Below are positions 8,145-16,974 of a stretch of DNA of 64,000 nucleotides, in pieces; positions within the stretch are counted from its first letter, which is position 1, and every line of letters begins with the position of its first letter. Source of the DNA: Bacillus sp. SD088 (GTDB lineage Bacteria; Bacillota; Bacilli; Bacillales; Bacillaceae_C); assembly GCF_017355205.1 (NCBI RefSeq), contig NZ_JADIJK010000002.1, forward strand, positions 186,001-250,000, given 5' to 3'. The translations under genes and the position numbers were made by a program. The notes beneath the pieces are model-generated. The model had not been told where the DNA came from. It saw only the letters and a list, made by a program, of their open reading frames with translations, and did no database searches.

Positions 8145-9071
8145 CTATGAATACTCTATTAACAACCTTATATCTTGGGGATGGTCACCAAATTGATGAC
8201 CAAATAAGTTAAATCCCCCTTTATGAACTGCATCATCTTTCACACCAATTTTAAAAGACAGATATTTACGATCCGATAAATCAAGATCATTAATTGTCAC
8301 ATTAGAAAGAGTGAATTCATCAATAGTCGAATTTTCCTTTGTGATTTTCCAAGTTTTTAATGAACCATATTGTGTATTCGTTGTTTCATTCCAATATTTT
8401 GGATTTAGCTTTCCATGGCGATCACCGAAATCACCGGGACTGGTCCATGTGCCAATCTCAACTTCATTTATCCATACTGTAATATCCGACGGCCAATTAT
8501 GATCGTGATTAGGGGCCTCTGAACATAGCTCTAAGGAAAGTTGGATCGTATTTACCGTCGCTTCTTTTGGGATGACTAGTGGAAATCGATATTCAAAGTA
8601 ACCTTTTCTCGTCCAGATAATTTGGGCCTTTGAACGTTCAGGGCTATAAAAATGAACGGGATCATCCTCCGGGATGATCATTCCATTGTGATCAGCCATC
8701 CCACAAGTAGGTGCAACCTCATAGTCAATATACTGTCCAATTGGCATTTCTAGCTCAAATGTCTTTTGATCTCTTTTCATAAAATTCTTTACATTATTTA
8801 ATTGGATGTGAATATCATCAAAATTCCGTTTACAAACTTTCATAGCTCCTCTGCTAGCCGGGCGAAGCTCAGTTGTGATTAACTCTGCCTTTTCCAATAT
8901 CTTGACATGGGCAGCTGTAGTTGAAACGGGAATATCAAGGCTTTCAGCTAATTGATTGACATTCATATTTTCTATATTTAGTAGATTCATTATTTGAAGA
9001 CGTACCTCTGAGGATAGAGCATGGGCTATTATTTGTAGACTTTTAGGATCTTCCATTGATAGTTCTAGCAA
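8145..9071 (-). CDS. ArsR-family regulator fused to a beta-rich C-terminal domain
   Basis: Of 308 residues, the first 95 or so form an ArsR-type winged helix (ALSSEVRLQIMNLL, VNQLAESLDIPVSTTAAHVK, LEKAELITTE). Residues 105-308 are a separate beta-strand-rich domain with many Trp and Gly residues (WPSDITVWINEVEIGTWTSP, GDFGDRHGKLNP), which reads like a jelly-roll. It has no metal-binding Cys pair, so it is unlikely to sense metal. The start is a TTG at 9071 with GGAGG 7 nt upstream; the first ATG, five codons in, has no site. Its place directly upstream of a glycan operon suggests it senses a sugar; that is inference. Confidence 0.8.
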   Translation of the reverse strand: MLELSMEDPKSLQIIAHALSSEVRLQIMNLLNIENMNVNQLAESLDIPVSTTAAHVKILEKAELITTELRPASRGAMKVCKRNFDDIHIQLNNVKNFMKRDQKTFELEMPIGQYIDYEVAPTCGMADHNGMIIPEDDPVHFYSPERSKAQIIWTRKGYFEYRFPLVIPKEATVNTIQLSLELCSEAPNHDHNWPSDITVWINEVEIGTWTSPGDFGDRHGKLNPKYWNETTNTQYGSLKTWKITKENSTIDEFTLSNVTINDLDLSDRKYLSFKIGVKDDAVHKGGFNLFGHQFGDHPQDIRLLIEYS

Positions 9072-9129
9072 GATAACTCCTCCGAATCACAAGTTCTTTA
9101 TTCTATTGTTCCAGGTTATACATATCTTT

Positions 9130-9157
9130 ATTATAATATATACAGGAAATATGTAAA
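9130..9157 (-). promoter_or_regulatory. promoter and candidate operator of the ArsR-type gene
   Basis: On the minus strand TTTACA (9152-9157) and TATAAT (9130-9135) lie 16 nt apart, about 60 bp before the TTG start. An inverted repeat ATATGT-AA-ACATAT (9149-9162) covers the -35, as expected for autorepression by a winged-helix dimer. Confidence 0.5.
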
Positions 9158-9182
9158 CATATATAAATAATGTATTAATTCA

Positions 9183-9236
9183 AAAAAAGAGCCCCCCTTC
9201 TCTGTGTAAGAATTCTAGGTCAGAGAAGATGGAGCT
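9183..9236 (-). terminator. intrinsic terminator after ywbE
   Basis: On the minus strand CTTCTCTG pairs with CAGAGAAG, flanked by AGCTCC/GGGGCT extensions, and is followed by CTCTTTTTTTG. It ends transcripts arriving from ywbE and from the ABC genes upstream of it. Confidence 0.75.
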
Positions 9237-9240
9237 GTTG

Positions 9241-9275
9241 TTTAACGTATTAACGCGGCGGGGGACAGTCCCCGC
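9241..9275. repeat. GGGGACWGTCCCC element E1
   Basis: The core TTTAACGTATTAACG is followed by the palindrome GCGGGGGACAGTCCCCGC (9258-9275). This copy has only one palindromic arm. Its last base is part of the ywbE TAG stop codon (9275-9277 on the minus strand), so it starts exactly where the gene ends. Confidence 0.75.
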
Positions 9276-9472
9276 TAGTCTTTTACTATTTCCTGTACTC
9301 TTCCTACCTGTCCATTCTGAAGGCGGACTTTAATACCATGGGGATGTGAAGAGGAGTTAGTGAGAATATCTTTCACGATTCCACGCGTTCTTTTCCCTGT
9401 TGCTTGGTCTTTTTTTAATACAATTTCTACCAATTGCCCTGTTGAGATATTTGTTCTATTTTTTCCGTCCAT
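9275..9472 (-). CDS. ywbE: YwbE family small protein
   Basis: This 65-residue protein matches the conserved YwbE family of Bacillus (GQLVEIVLKKDQATGKRTRG, then IVKDILTNSSSHPHGIKVRL, then QNGQVGRVQEIV). The function is unknown; the short all-beta sequence looks KOW/SH3-like. The start at 9472 is preferred because AAGG lies 9 nt upstream and homologues begin at the equivalent position; an ATG three codons earlier abuts AAGG. It lies 100 bp downstream of an ABC exporter on the same strand and ends at a palindromic repeat. Confidence 0.85.
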   Translation of the reverse strand: MDGKNRTNISTGQLVEIVLKKDQATGKRTRGIVKDILTNSSSHPHGIKVRLQNGQVGRVQEIVKD

Positions 9473-9571
9473 ATAATCCATCCTTCTTATGCAAGTATTT
9501 TTCCTTCGAGTTGTGGTTGAATTAGTTGCTTACATTTTGTTGTTCTTAAAGTGTTTTCAACGAGAAAGGCT

Positions 9572-11779
9572 TTATCCCGTTTTGGCTTTCACTTTTGACA
9601 TATTCCGTTGAGCCATGATTAAACCATAGTAGATTCCTTGCTTTTGCATTAGTTCTTGGTGGGTGCCAATTTCTGCGATTTCGCCCTTATTCAAAACGAA
9701 AAGTCGGTCCGCATTCTTTAGTGTAGAAAGCCTGTGAGCAATGGCAATTGTTGTTCGGTTTTTTGTGATTCGCTGTAAAGCTTCTTGAATGGCCGTTTCT
9801 GTGTCAATATCCAGAGAGGCTGTTGCTTCATCCAAAATTAGAATGCGCGGATTATGGAGAACAGCTCGAGCAATGGTAATCCGCTGCCGTTCGCCCCCAG
9901 ATAAATTATTGCCATTCTCTTCTAACCATGTATCATATCCATCTGGTAAGGTAACGATAAATTCATGAGCATTGGCAATTCTTGCCGCTTGAATTACCTC
10001 TTCCATCGTGGCATCAGGCTTAGAATAACGAATATTTTCCATAATTGAACCTCTAAACAACATCGTCTCCTGTAAAACCATCCCAATTTGGGAACGGAGA
10101 TCCTCCTGTGTAATCGTCTTTATATTATGACCATCTATTAAAATTTCCCCTTCATTTACGTCGTAAAAGCGAGATACAAGATTAATAAGCGTTGACTTTC
10201 CAGAACCAGAATGGCCAACTAGTCCGATCATCTCTCCTGGCTTAATCATAAAATTAATATTTTTTAAAACGGGTTCATATGATTTATACCCAAAGGTAAC
10301 ATCGTGAAATTGGATCGTTCCACGAACAGCATGACGAATGGAGCTATCCTTGTCAAAGACCTCAGGTTCCTCATCAATCACCGAAAAAATACGATCAATG
10401 GCGATCACAGCATCCGCAATCCATCTCGGCATATTCATGAGCCAGGCAAGCGGTCCAAAAATCATACTCGCATATCCGGTAAACTGGACAAGTTCACCAA
10501 GATTCAAGTTACCCTTGAGAATCATATTACACCCAACTAATAATACAAAATACGTACTAATTTGCAGGAGATACGTGGAGATCGGAGTGAGTATACTGTA
10601 TACTTTCTCCGATTTATAGGCTGCTGTTGCATACTCTGTATTATACTGCCTAAACCGTTTGATTTCGCGTTCTTCCTTTCCAAAGGTCTTGACCACCCGA
10701 ATGCCGCTCAGCACATCATGAAGATAGGAATTCGCCTTATCAAAAATCTTCCATTGCTTACGAAATAGTCTTCGAACTATCACCCGCCAAGTCATAAATT
10801 GTAAATAAGCGACAAACGGTGCCGGCAATAACACGATTAACGCTAAGCGCCAGTCAGTCATAAATAATAAGACTGTCACCGAGATAAGCACAATGATTTG
10901 ATAGATCGCCGTTGTGAAAACCTCTTGAATAAGCCGTCTAATTCGATTCGTATCAGCTGTCACCCGATTCATCAAATCGCCCGCTCGCTGGGAGGTCAAA
11001 AACCCAAGGGACAGGTTTTGAATTTTTTCATAGACCATTTTTCTTAAATCAGCGGCAATCGTAGAACTGACTGTGGCCATCACCCGCCCCTTTGATACAT
11101 TTAGAAGTTCTCCTGCAACTAAGGCAAACAAAATACCACCAATTGCTACAAAAAACATGGTCAAGTTTGGACTTTGTCCTGCTGGTGGCTGAAGTGCAGA
11201 ATTGACAAGCAGCTTTTGAAAGTATGGACCTGTTAATGCTACAGCAGAAGTGATAAGTAAAATAAATAGGCCTAACACCATCATACGCCAATGAGCTTTA
11301 GACACACCCAATAATCTTTTTAACACTGCCGATTTATTCATACATTTAGCACATGTTCTTGTGCCATGCAGCAGCCTACTTCCACAATTCGAACAAATCC
11401 GTTCTTCTTCCTCATTATAAATCCGAATTTCACTATTCGTCGCTATATAGTTTAAGATTTGTGCAATATAGGAAAGTCGAGCGATATGCTCCATCGATAC
11501 TCTGACAATAATCCTTTTGCCTAGCTCGTCAGTCGCTTCAAGAATAGCATTCCCAACTAATGGGACAACTTTGTAATCATACGCTTCGGAGATAGAGCTA
11601 CTTTCTTGTACTTTTCCCGCTTCTACATAGGCCCATTTTTGCTGACCAATCACAAAATACCCCTTGGTTCTCCACCCACTTAGAGATAGATCAGCTGGTA
11701 TACAATAGCGGATCGTTTCTCCAATCACCTTTTGAACAGCTAATCGATCTTCATTTGAAAGTTCATAAATTAAGTTCAT
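9572..11779 (-). CDS. ABC exporter with N-terminal PH-like region and zinc ribbon (second half-transporter)
   Basis: This 735-residue half-transporter has an extra N-terminal region (1-120) with a PH-like strand pattern, a zinc ribbon (Cys129, Cys132, Cys143, Cys146), six membrane helices (about 165-440) and an ATPase domain with Walker A GHSGSGKST (Lys528), signature LSGGERQRIT, Walker B ILILDEATASLD and His in AIAHRLS. All ATPase motifs are canonical. AAGG lies 5 nt before the ATG. It pairs with the similar exporter at 12877-15165; DUF1854 lies between them, and 548 bp of repeats interrupt the cluster. Such exporters next to DUF1854 genes occur in other bacteria. The substrate is unknown. 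Confidence 0.88.
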   Translation of the reverse strand: MNLIYELSNEDRLAVQKVIGETIRYCIPADLSLSGWRTKGYFVIGQQKWAYVEAGKVQESSSISEAYDYKVVPLVGNAILEATDELGKRIIVRVSMEHIARLSYIAQILNYIATNSEIRIYNEEEERICSNCGSRLLHGTRTCAKCMNKSAVLKRLLGVSKAHWRMMVLGLFILLITSAVALTGPYFQKLLVNSALQPPAGQSPNLTMFFVAIGGILFALVAGELLNVSKGRVMATVSSTIAADLRKMVYEKIQNLSLGFLTSQRAGDLMNRVTADTNRIRRLIQEVFTTAIYQIIVLISVTVLLFMTDWRLALIVLLPAPFVAYLQFMTWRVIVRRLFRKQWKIFDKANSYLHDVLSGIRVVKTFGKEEREIKRFRQYNTEYATAAYKSEKVYSILTPISTYLLQISTYFVLLVGCNMILKGNLNLGELVQFTGYASMIFGPLAWLMNMPRWIADAVIAIDRIFSVIDEEPEVFDKDSSIRHAVRGTIQFHDVTFGYKSYEPVLKNINFMIKPGEMIGLVGHSGSGKSTLINLVSRFYDVNEGEILIDGHNIKTITQEDLRSQIGMVLQETMLFRGSIMENIRYSKPDATMEEVIQAARIANAHEFIVTLPDGYDTWLEENGNNLSGGERQRITIARAVLHNPRILILDEATASLDIDTETAIQEALQRITKNRTTIAIAHRLSTLKNADRLFVLNKGEIAEIGTHQELMQKQGIYYGLIMAQRNMSKVKAKTG

Positions 11780-11906
11780 AATCGCCTTCCCTTATAAATT
11801 AAGACAGTATATTTCCATTTTTCTTATTTGAGATTCAATTACTGCAAACTCTTAGTTTCTATTTACGTACAGCAGCCCATTCTCCTTTAATCAGCCGCTT
11901 TTCTTT

Positions 11907-12056
11907 GTCTAGCTGCTGCGCCTAGCGACTAGCAAATTTACGCCTTCTTCCCACGATAAGTCAACATCGGTTCGTCCTTTGTCCTCACCGTGTTTCCTTT
12001 ATCTCGTCAGAAGCCTTTAAATTTGTACGTCGCTGAACAGGCGCTTCCGCTTTTCT
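11907..12056 (-). repeat. type-1 foldable repeat, copy A-a
   Basis: A 150-bp element reading AGAAAAGCGGAAGCGCC ... GGCGCAGCAGCTAGAC on the minus strand. Its ends are inverted (AGCGCC...GCGAC against GTCGC...GGCGC) and it carries an internal ACGAGATAAAGGAAACAC block. It is homologous to copies at 12059, 22551 and 53708. Confidence 0.85.
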
Positions 12057-12058
12057 TT

Positions 12059-12202
12059 GTCTAGCTCCAACGCCCAGCTACTAGCAAATTTACGTCTTCT
12101 TCCTACGATAAGTCAACATCGGCTCATGCTTCGCCGTGTTTCCTTTATCTCGTCAGAAGCCTTTAAATTTGTACGTCGCTGAACGGGCGCTTCCGCTTTT
12201 CT
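12059..12202 (-). repeat. type-1 foldable repeat, copy A-b
   Basis: A tandem neighbour of copy A-a, separated by 2 bp, in the same orientation. It shares the GACGAGATAAAGGAAACAC and TGATTTATCG-like internal blocks (here TTGACTTATCGTAGGAAG) and the inverted ends. Confidence 0.85.
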
Positions 12203-12204
12203 TT

Positions 12205-12327
12205 GTCTAGCTGCAGGCGGTAGGGGCTCGAGGTCAAATAACCTTGAACCACTGAAGGGAAACTTCACCCTTCCTTGGTTCAAGAACATTTGCTTGTCGC
12301 CCCTAGTCAACCGCCTTCCGCTTTTCT
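12205..12327 (-). repeat. type-2 foldable repeat, copy A-c
   Basis: On the minus strand it opens AGAAAAGCGGAAGGCGG directly after the DUF1854 TAA stop and closes near GCCTGCAGCTAGAC. It contains an internal hairpin, TTGAACCAAGGAAGGGTGAA against CCTTCAGTGGTTCAAGG. It belongs with the type-2 copies at 22740 and 53898. Together with the two type-1 copies it fills the 548-bp gap between DUF1854 and the downstream exporter. Confidence 0.8.
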
Positions 12328-12876
12328 TTACGTCATGCACATTTCGACCATACGGTATTCTTTGTCTGTAAGCGTGGTGATATCTTTTATGATAAAGCGG
12401 TTGCCGTCGACATCGGTAACTAATACTTTAGTTGTGGTGACAGCGATGACATTTCCTTTCCCCATTCGGACAGTGAAGTAGCAGTTGCCAGAAGTGGTTT
12501 GGGTTTCCCAATAGGAATAGCCGAATTCTTCGGTTATTTTATCTACTTTTGTAATCTCTGGTGCAAAATAACGTAAGTTGATATGATCTTCTAGCAAGCT
12601 TATCGTCTCGCTCGGAAATTCATCTAAGGATCTAATAATGCCAATTTCTTCATTCTCATCCGTTCTAACAGAAATAAAAATTCGATTATTTCGATGAGGA
12701 AAGGAGCAATATAAATAGGCAGCGGGATATACTTTTTCATCTATATGGACTGTTAACATATGGCCGTCATTTTCCACAAACAGTGCATTATCCTTCGTTA
12801 GATAGTTCATTTTGGCTGCTTCTGCTAGCTCTGATTTATTTTCATGACCATCTGTTTCAATATCAAGCTTCTCCAT
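12328..12876 (-). CDS. DUF1854 domain protein
   Basis: This 182-residue soluble protein matches DUF1854 as I know it (IGIIRSLDEFPSETISLLED, LRYFAPEITKV, FGYSYWETQTTSGNCYFTVR). The function is unknown. Its ATG directly abuts the stop codon of the upstream exporter (12877-12879), and its ribosome-binding site AGAGGTGAT is embedded in the last codons of that gene, so the two are translationally coupled. The family recurs beside ABC exporters, which suggests an accessory or regulatory subunit. The stop is followed immediately by a repeat element. Confidence 0.85.
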   Translation of the reverse strand: MEKLDIETDGHENKSELAEAAKMNYLTKDNALFVENDGHMLTVHIDEKVYPAAYLYCSFPHRNNRIFISVRTDENEEIGIIRSLDEFPSETISLLEDHINLRYFAPEITKVDKITEEFGYSYWETQTTSGNCYFTVRMGKGNVIAVTTTKVLVTDVDGNRFIIKDITTLTDKEYRMVEMCMT

Positions 12877-15165
12877 TTAAATCACCTCTTTCATCTTTAA
12901 GGCTTCTTCATACTTTTTCACCATGCCCGCATAGATTGCATCGATCTTCATTAAATCTTCATGTGTACCCTCTTCAACAACCTCCCCTTCTTCCATCACG
13001 TATAAATAATCCGCATTTCGCAATGTTGATAAACGATGGGCAATGGCAATAGTGGTTCTCCCCTTCGCCAATGACTCTAGGGCTTCTTGAATTTGTAGTT
13101 CTGTCTCTGTATCTAATGATGCAGTCGCTTCATCCAATATTAGAATTTGTGGATCATGTAAAATTGCTCTGGCAATCGAGATCCGTTGCTTTTCACCACC
13201 AGACAGATTATAGCCGCCTGTGCCGACAACTGTATCATAACCGTCTGGTAAACTTTCAATAAAATCATGAGCATTCGCTACTTTCGCTGCATGAATTATA
13301 TCCTCAAGGGAACAATCTGGATTCGCATAAGCAATGTTTTCTGCGATCGTTCCGATAAAAACATATACTTCCTGTGAAACAATTCCAATATTTTTTCGCA
13401 ACGTATCAGCTGCTAGATCCTTTACATTGATCCCATCTATTTTAATTTCTCCTTCATTCACTTCATAGATCCGCGAAATTAAGTTCACCAACGTAGATTT
13501 ACCTGCTCCTGACGGGCCCACAATGCCAATCATTTGTCCCGATTTTGCCTGTAACGATACATCTCGCAAAATGGGTTTATTGGCTTCATAATGAAAATGA
13601 ATCTTAGAAATGTCGATATCCCCTTTGAATTCTTCCAAATGGAGAGCATCTTCCTTTTCGGTTATTTCCGGGACAGCATCTTGAATTTCAAAAACCCGCT
13701 GTGCCGCTGACATACAGTAAGACCACCAACCCGCAATATCATTCATGAACTGGACTGGACCAAATAACATGTAAATATACGTAATAAAGGTCATGATTTC
13801 TCCAAATGTCAACTCTCCTCCGATCACTCGCCACCCACCGAAGGCCCAAATCAAAACACCGCCAATCTGAGTGAGCATATTGATGATAGGAAAAACCGTA
13901 CTATTCATTTTATTAAATGATTGTTCAGCATTGGAAAAGGAAACATTTGCCCCCTGGAAACGGTCAATCTCCACCTTTTCCTTCCCGAAAGCCTTTACAA
14001 TTCTTGCTCCGCGCACCGTATCACTAATAATGGAATTCATCGCGCTCGCCTTCCTATGCCTTTTCCAGGACATTCTCCATAATTTCGGAAAAACAGAGCG
14101 GATTAATAAAACGACAAATGGCAATGGAACCAAACAAACAAGTGTCAATTTCCAGTCCATCACCAGTAATATGGTGGTGACCCCAATAATATTCATTGCA
14201 TTGACAACAAAATAAGGAATACCATCAACAAAGAAAAATTGCAGCTCATTCGCATCATCATTTACCCTTGTCATTAATTGGCCTGTTTGTTTTTTCTGAA
14301 AAAATGACAAAGACAATCGCTGCATGGAAGTAAATATGTTTGCCTTTAGATCAAAGACAATATCCGCGGCCATGCGAGCATTGATCACACCAAATAAGAT
14401 TCCAAAAACTAAAGACAACGTTCGAAAGAGGATAATAAGCAAAATTACGAGTGTAATTTTCCCTGCAAATGTGCCGGTTCCTCCCAATGCTTGGTCAAAT
14501 AAGACAGTACCTTGAAAATAAGGAATCACAAGACCTGTTGCTGAGTTAAGGAGCATAAATAATATAATGAAGAAAATAGACCGTTTATGTGGGACCGTAA
14601 ATCCCAATAGTCTTGTAAAAATTGCCCCTTTCTTCAGGCATTTAGGGCAGATTTGTCGTCCCTCTTCGGGATATATCATGCCACATGTAGGACAGGATTT
14701 TACGCTTTTATCCTCCTCTTCATGCCAATCGATCGGTTCATCATTCTTTAATTTCATAAAAGTTGAGACAAACTTTGTCGCAGCAGCCATATGTCCATTT
14801 GTGACAGCTGCAATCGCCCGTTCTTCAGAATCCTTAATAACAATAAGGCCAGAGGCGATCAAGTTTACGATGTGGATCTTTTCAATTTCTTCTATTTTAA
14901 ATCGATCTGAATCAAATTTTTGCGTTTCATTAGGGACCTCGTTTTTCTGTTTTTTATCGAGTACTCGAAATCCTTTAAAAACCTTTTCCTTTTGCTTTTC
15001 ATTGGCGTTGGATAATCGATAAAGTGAGTGTTTTGTCAGAAGCAGATAGGTATCGACAAAACCGCCATCTATGCCCCGATCACAAAACACCCAATCTAGG
15101 ATCTCCTCTTCTCCTATACCGTTTTGCGATAAAAGGGTTTTCAATTCATCAGATAATATATTCAT
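12877..15165 (-). CDS. ABC exporter with N-terminal PH-like region and zinc ribbon (first half-transporter)
   Basis: This 762-residue protein has an N-terminal region (1-150) with a PH-like pattern (TYLLLTKHSLYRLS, KIHIVNLIASGLIVIKDSEE), a zinc ribbon (Cys158, Cys161, Cys173, Cys176), a six-helix membrane domain (about 190-480) and an ATPase domain: Walker A GPSGAGKST (Lys556), signature LSGGEKQRIS, Walker B ILILDEATASLD and AIAHRLS. It is diverged from but organised exactly like the exporter at 9572, so the two may form a heterodimer with two active ATP sites. The ATG at 15165 has only a weak ribosome-binding site, and an in-frame TGA three codons upstream rules out an earlier start. It is coupled to DUF1854 downstream. 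Confidence 0.88.
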   Translation of the reverse strand: MNILSDELKTLLSQNGIGEEEILDWVFCDRGIDGGFVDTYLLLTKHSLYRLSNANEKQKEKVFKGFRVLDKKQKNEVPNETQKFDSDRFKIEEIEKIHIVNLIASGLIVIKDSEERAIAAVTNGHMAAATKFVSTFMKLKNDEPIDWHEEEDKSVKSCPTCGMIYPEEGRQICPKCLKKGAIFTRLLGFTVPHKRSIFFIILFMLLNSATGLVIPYFQGTVLFDQALGGTGTFAGKITLVILLIILFRTLSLVFGILFGVINARMAADIVFDLKANIFTSMQRLSLSFFQKKQTGQLMTRVNDDANELQFFFVDGIPYFVVNAMNIIGVTTILLVMDWKLTLVCLVPLPFVVLLIRSVFPKLWRMSWKRHRKASAMNSIISDTVRGARIVKAFGKEKVEIDRFQGANVSFSNAEQSFNKMNSTVFPIINMLTQIGGVLIWAFGGWRVIGGELTFGEIMTFITYIYMLFGPVQFMNDIAGWWSYCMSAAQRVFEIQDAVPEITEKEDALHLEEFKGDIDISKIHFHYEANKPILRDVSLQAKSGQMIGIVGPSGAGKSTLVNLISRIYEVNEGEIKIDGINVKDLAADTLRKNIGIVSQEVYVFIGTIAENIAYANPDCSLEDIIHAAKVANAHDFIESLPDGYDTVVGTGGYNLSGGEKQRISIARAILHDPQILILDEATASLDTETELQIQEALESLAKGRTTIAIAHRLSTLRNADYLYVMEEGEVVEEGTHEDLMKIDAIYAGMVKKYEEALKMKEVI

Positions 15166-15253
15166 TACTTGTCAATCATACACCTCACACGGAATGGGCT
15201 TTTAACGGCTCATTCTCTTCATCAATTTTTCAAGTGAATCTTTACGGAAGACT

Positions 15254-16111
15254 TTAACTGAGCTCATAACGGACAAATGCCAACTGTTTGCTGTCCGGTG
15301 ACCAAGAGTTCACATTAATCGTCCCTTGACCTCCAAACAGCTCTACAAGCATACGTGATTCACCACCAGAGCTTGGCATTAGGCGCAGTTCAACATTCTT
15401 ATTAGGAGGATGATCGTCAGGTGCTACATCCCCTTTCTGATATGCGATATACACAACATGCTTCCCATCAGGAGACACATGAGGAAACCAGTTATGACTT
15501 TCCTCAAACGTCATTTGTGTCTGTGAACTTCCATCTACATTCATTCGCCATACTTGCATAAGGCCGGTACGTGTTGAGTTAAACCAAATGTATTGACCAT
15601 CTGGTGAATATTCTGGTCCATCATCTAGTCCTGGAGTATGTGTCAATTGCTTCTCCACTCCCCCGATTGCTGGAATGGTATATATATTATATTTCCCGTT
15701 CCGCTCAGCACAGTAAGCTAATTCCTTTCCATCAGGGGACCAACCGTGTAAATAGGAAGGCCCCATGGGTGTAATCAGTGTCGGATGCCCGCCCTCTCTA
15801 GCTAAAGTATAAATACGAGACTGCCGATCTTCATTAGTTTGGTGACTGATCCCCAAATACATTTCATCCGGTGACAAGACATGATCGTTATTGCAAGAAG
15901 TAGCAAAACTCGATTTAATGAAAGTGTTTTCATCTGTTTGCATGTCAAAAGAGTACAGCTTTCCGCCCCTGTTATAAATGAGCTTTCCATCCTTGGTCCA
16001 ATTAGGCGCCTCAATTACTTGATCAAATGTTGCCAAAGTCGTCCGCTCGCCTGTTTCGGTATGGATCGTTTCCAGAAAACTTTTTACATTTCTCCATTTA
16101 AGTTCTTCCAT
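15254..16111 (-). CDS. TolB-like beta-propeller protein, cytoplasmic
   Basis: This 285-residue protein consists of WD40-like PD40 repeats: [55 protein letters not shown] and [15 protein letters not shown]. That makes about six blades. There is no signal peptide or peptidase domain, so it is a stand-alone propeller, possibly a binding or regulatory protein. GGAGG lies 8 nt before the ATG. It sits 88 bp upstream of the DUF1854-linked exporter genes on the same strand and may be co-transcribed with them. Its function cannot be told from sequence. Confidence 0.75.
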   Translation of the reverse strand: MEELKWRNVKSFLETIHTETGERTTLATFDQVIEAPNWTKDGKLIYNRGGKLYSFDMQTDENTFIKSSFATSCNNDHVLSPDEMYLGISHQTNEDRQSRIYTLAREGGHPTLITPMGPSYLHGWSPDGKELAYCAERNGKYNIYTIPAIGGVEKQLTHTPGLDDGPEYSPDGQYIWFNSTRTGLMQVWRMNVDGSSQTQMTFEESHNWFPHVSPDGKHVVYIAYQKGDVAPDDHPPNKNVELRLMPSSGGESRMLVELFGGQGTINVNSWSPDSKQLAFVRYELS

Positions 16112-16226
16112 TATATTTACCTCCCCCCTTCTTACTATTTTTAAAGATACTCTACATTTATTCTATAAAAGTCCTTTAATTCCTTCGGAAAGTTTAAATA
16201 TATATTTTCTGTGACCAGGAAAAAGG

Positions 16227-16282
16227 GCCCTTCTCTAGGTTTTCAAAGGAATTTATTTTCAGTTAAAGACCTAGAAAAGGGC
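16227..16282 (-). terminator. terminator after the cyclophilin gene
   Basis: GCCCTTCTCTAGGT (16227-16240) pairs with ACCTAGAAAAGGGC (16269-16282), a 14-bp stem with one mismatch. A/T tracts lie outside both arms, so it may work in both directions. It separates the cyclophilin and TolB-like transcripts. Confidence 0.7.
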
Positions 16283-16326
16283 GTTTTTAACTTTTCTGGG
16301 CTATATATATGACAATATGAGGATGT

Positions 16327-16974
16327 TTATTGCACCTTTTCCACCTCTGGATAGGTAGCACCCATTGTGTCAATCGTTACTTTTTTCATCACTTGGTCTG
16401 TCAATGGCTTATCTACAGCATCCCGTTCTACATTGACAATTTTGTCAACAATATCCATTCCCTCTGTTACCTTTCCAAATGCAGCATAATCGTTATCAAG
16501 GTGGGAAGCATCCTCTGCTATGATGAAAAATTGCGAACCAGCAGAATCAGGTTCTTTGGTCCGAGCCATTGAGATCACGCCACGCTCATGTTTTAGATTA
16601 TTTTCAACACCATTTGAAGGAAATTCTCCAACAATACTATAGCCAGGACCACCCGAGCCGTTTCCATCAGGGTCGCCCCCTTGAATCATAAAACCAGGAA
16701 TAACACGATGAAAAATAAGTCCATCATAAAAATGATCTTCTGCAAGAGCAACAAAATTTGCGACCGTATTGGGCGCTATATTAGGCTCCAACTCAATTTT
16801 AATTATTCCTCCATCTTCCATTTCAATCGTCACAATGGGATTTTCTTCAACCTGCATTTTCTCACTTTGTGACTTTACTTCTTCAGGCTTTGCCCCGTTT
16901 CCACAACCACTTAACAATAGCGCGAAAAGTAGAATGAAAAACAATATCAGTTTTGTTCTTATGTATTTGTTCAA
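16327..16974 (-). CDS. cyclophilin-type peptidyl-prolyl isomerase, lipoprotein
   Basis: This 215-residue protein has a lipoprotein signal (LLLSGC, Cys24) and a compact cyclophilin domain: HFYDGLIFHRVIPGFMIQGG with the catalytic Arg, GSQFFIIAED, and AAFGKVTEGMDIV. It should catalyse proline isomerisation of secreted proteins at the outer face of the membrane. The start is a TTG at 16974 with GGGGGAG 7 nt upstream. It is monocistronic with its own terminator. Spore-formers also carry PrsA-type foldases; this one is the cyclophilin class. Confidence 0.9.
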   Translation of the reverse strand: MNKYIRTKLILFFILLFALLLSGCGNGAKPEEVKSQSEKMQVEENPIVTIEMEDGGIIKIELEPNIAPNTVANFVALAEDHFYDGLIFHRVIPGFMIQGGDPDGNGSGGPGYSIVGEFPSNGVENNLKHERGVISMARTKEPDSAGSQFFIIAEDASHLDNDYAAFGKVTEGMDIVDKIVNVERDAVDKPLTDQVMKKVTIDTMGATYPEVEKVQ

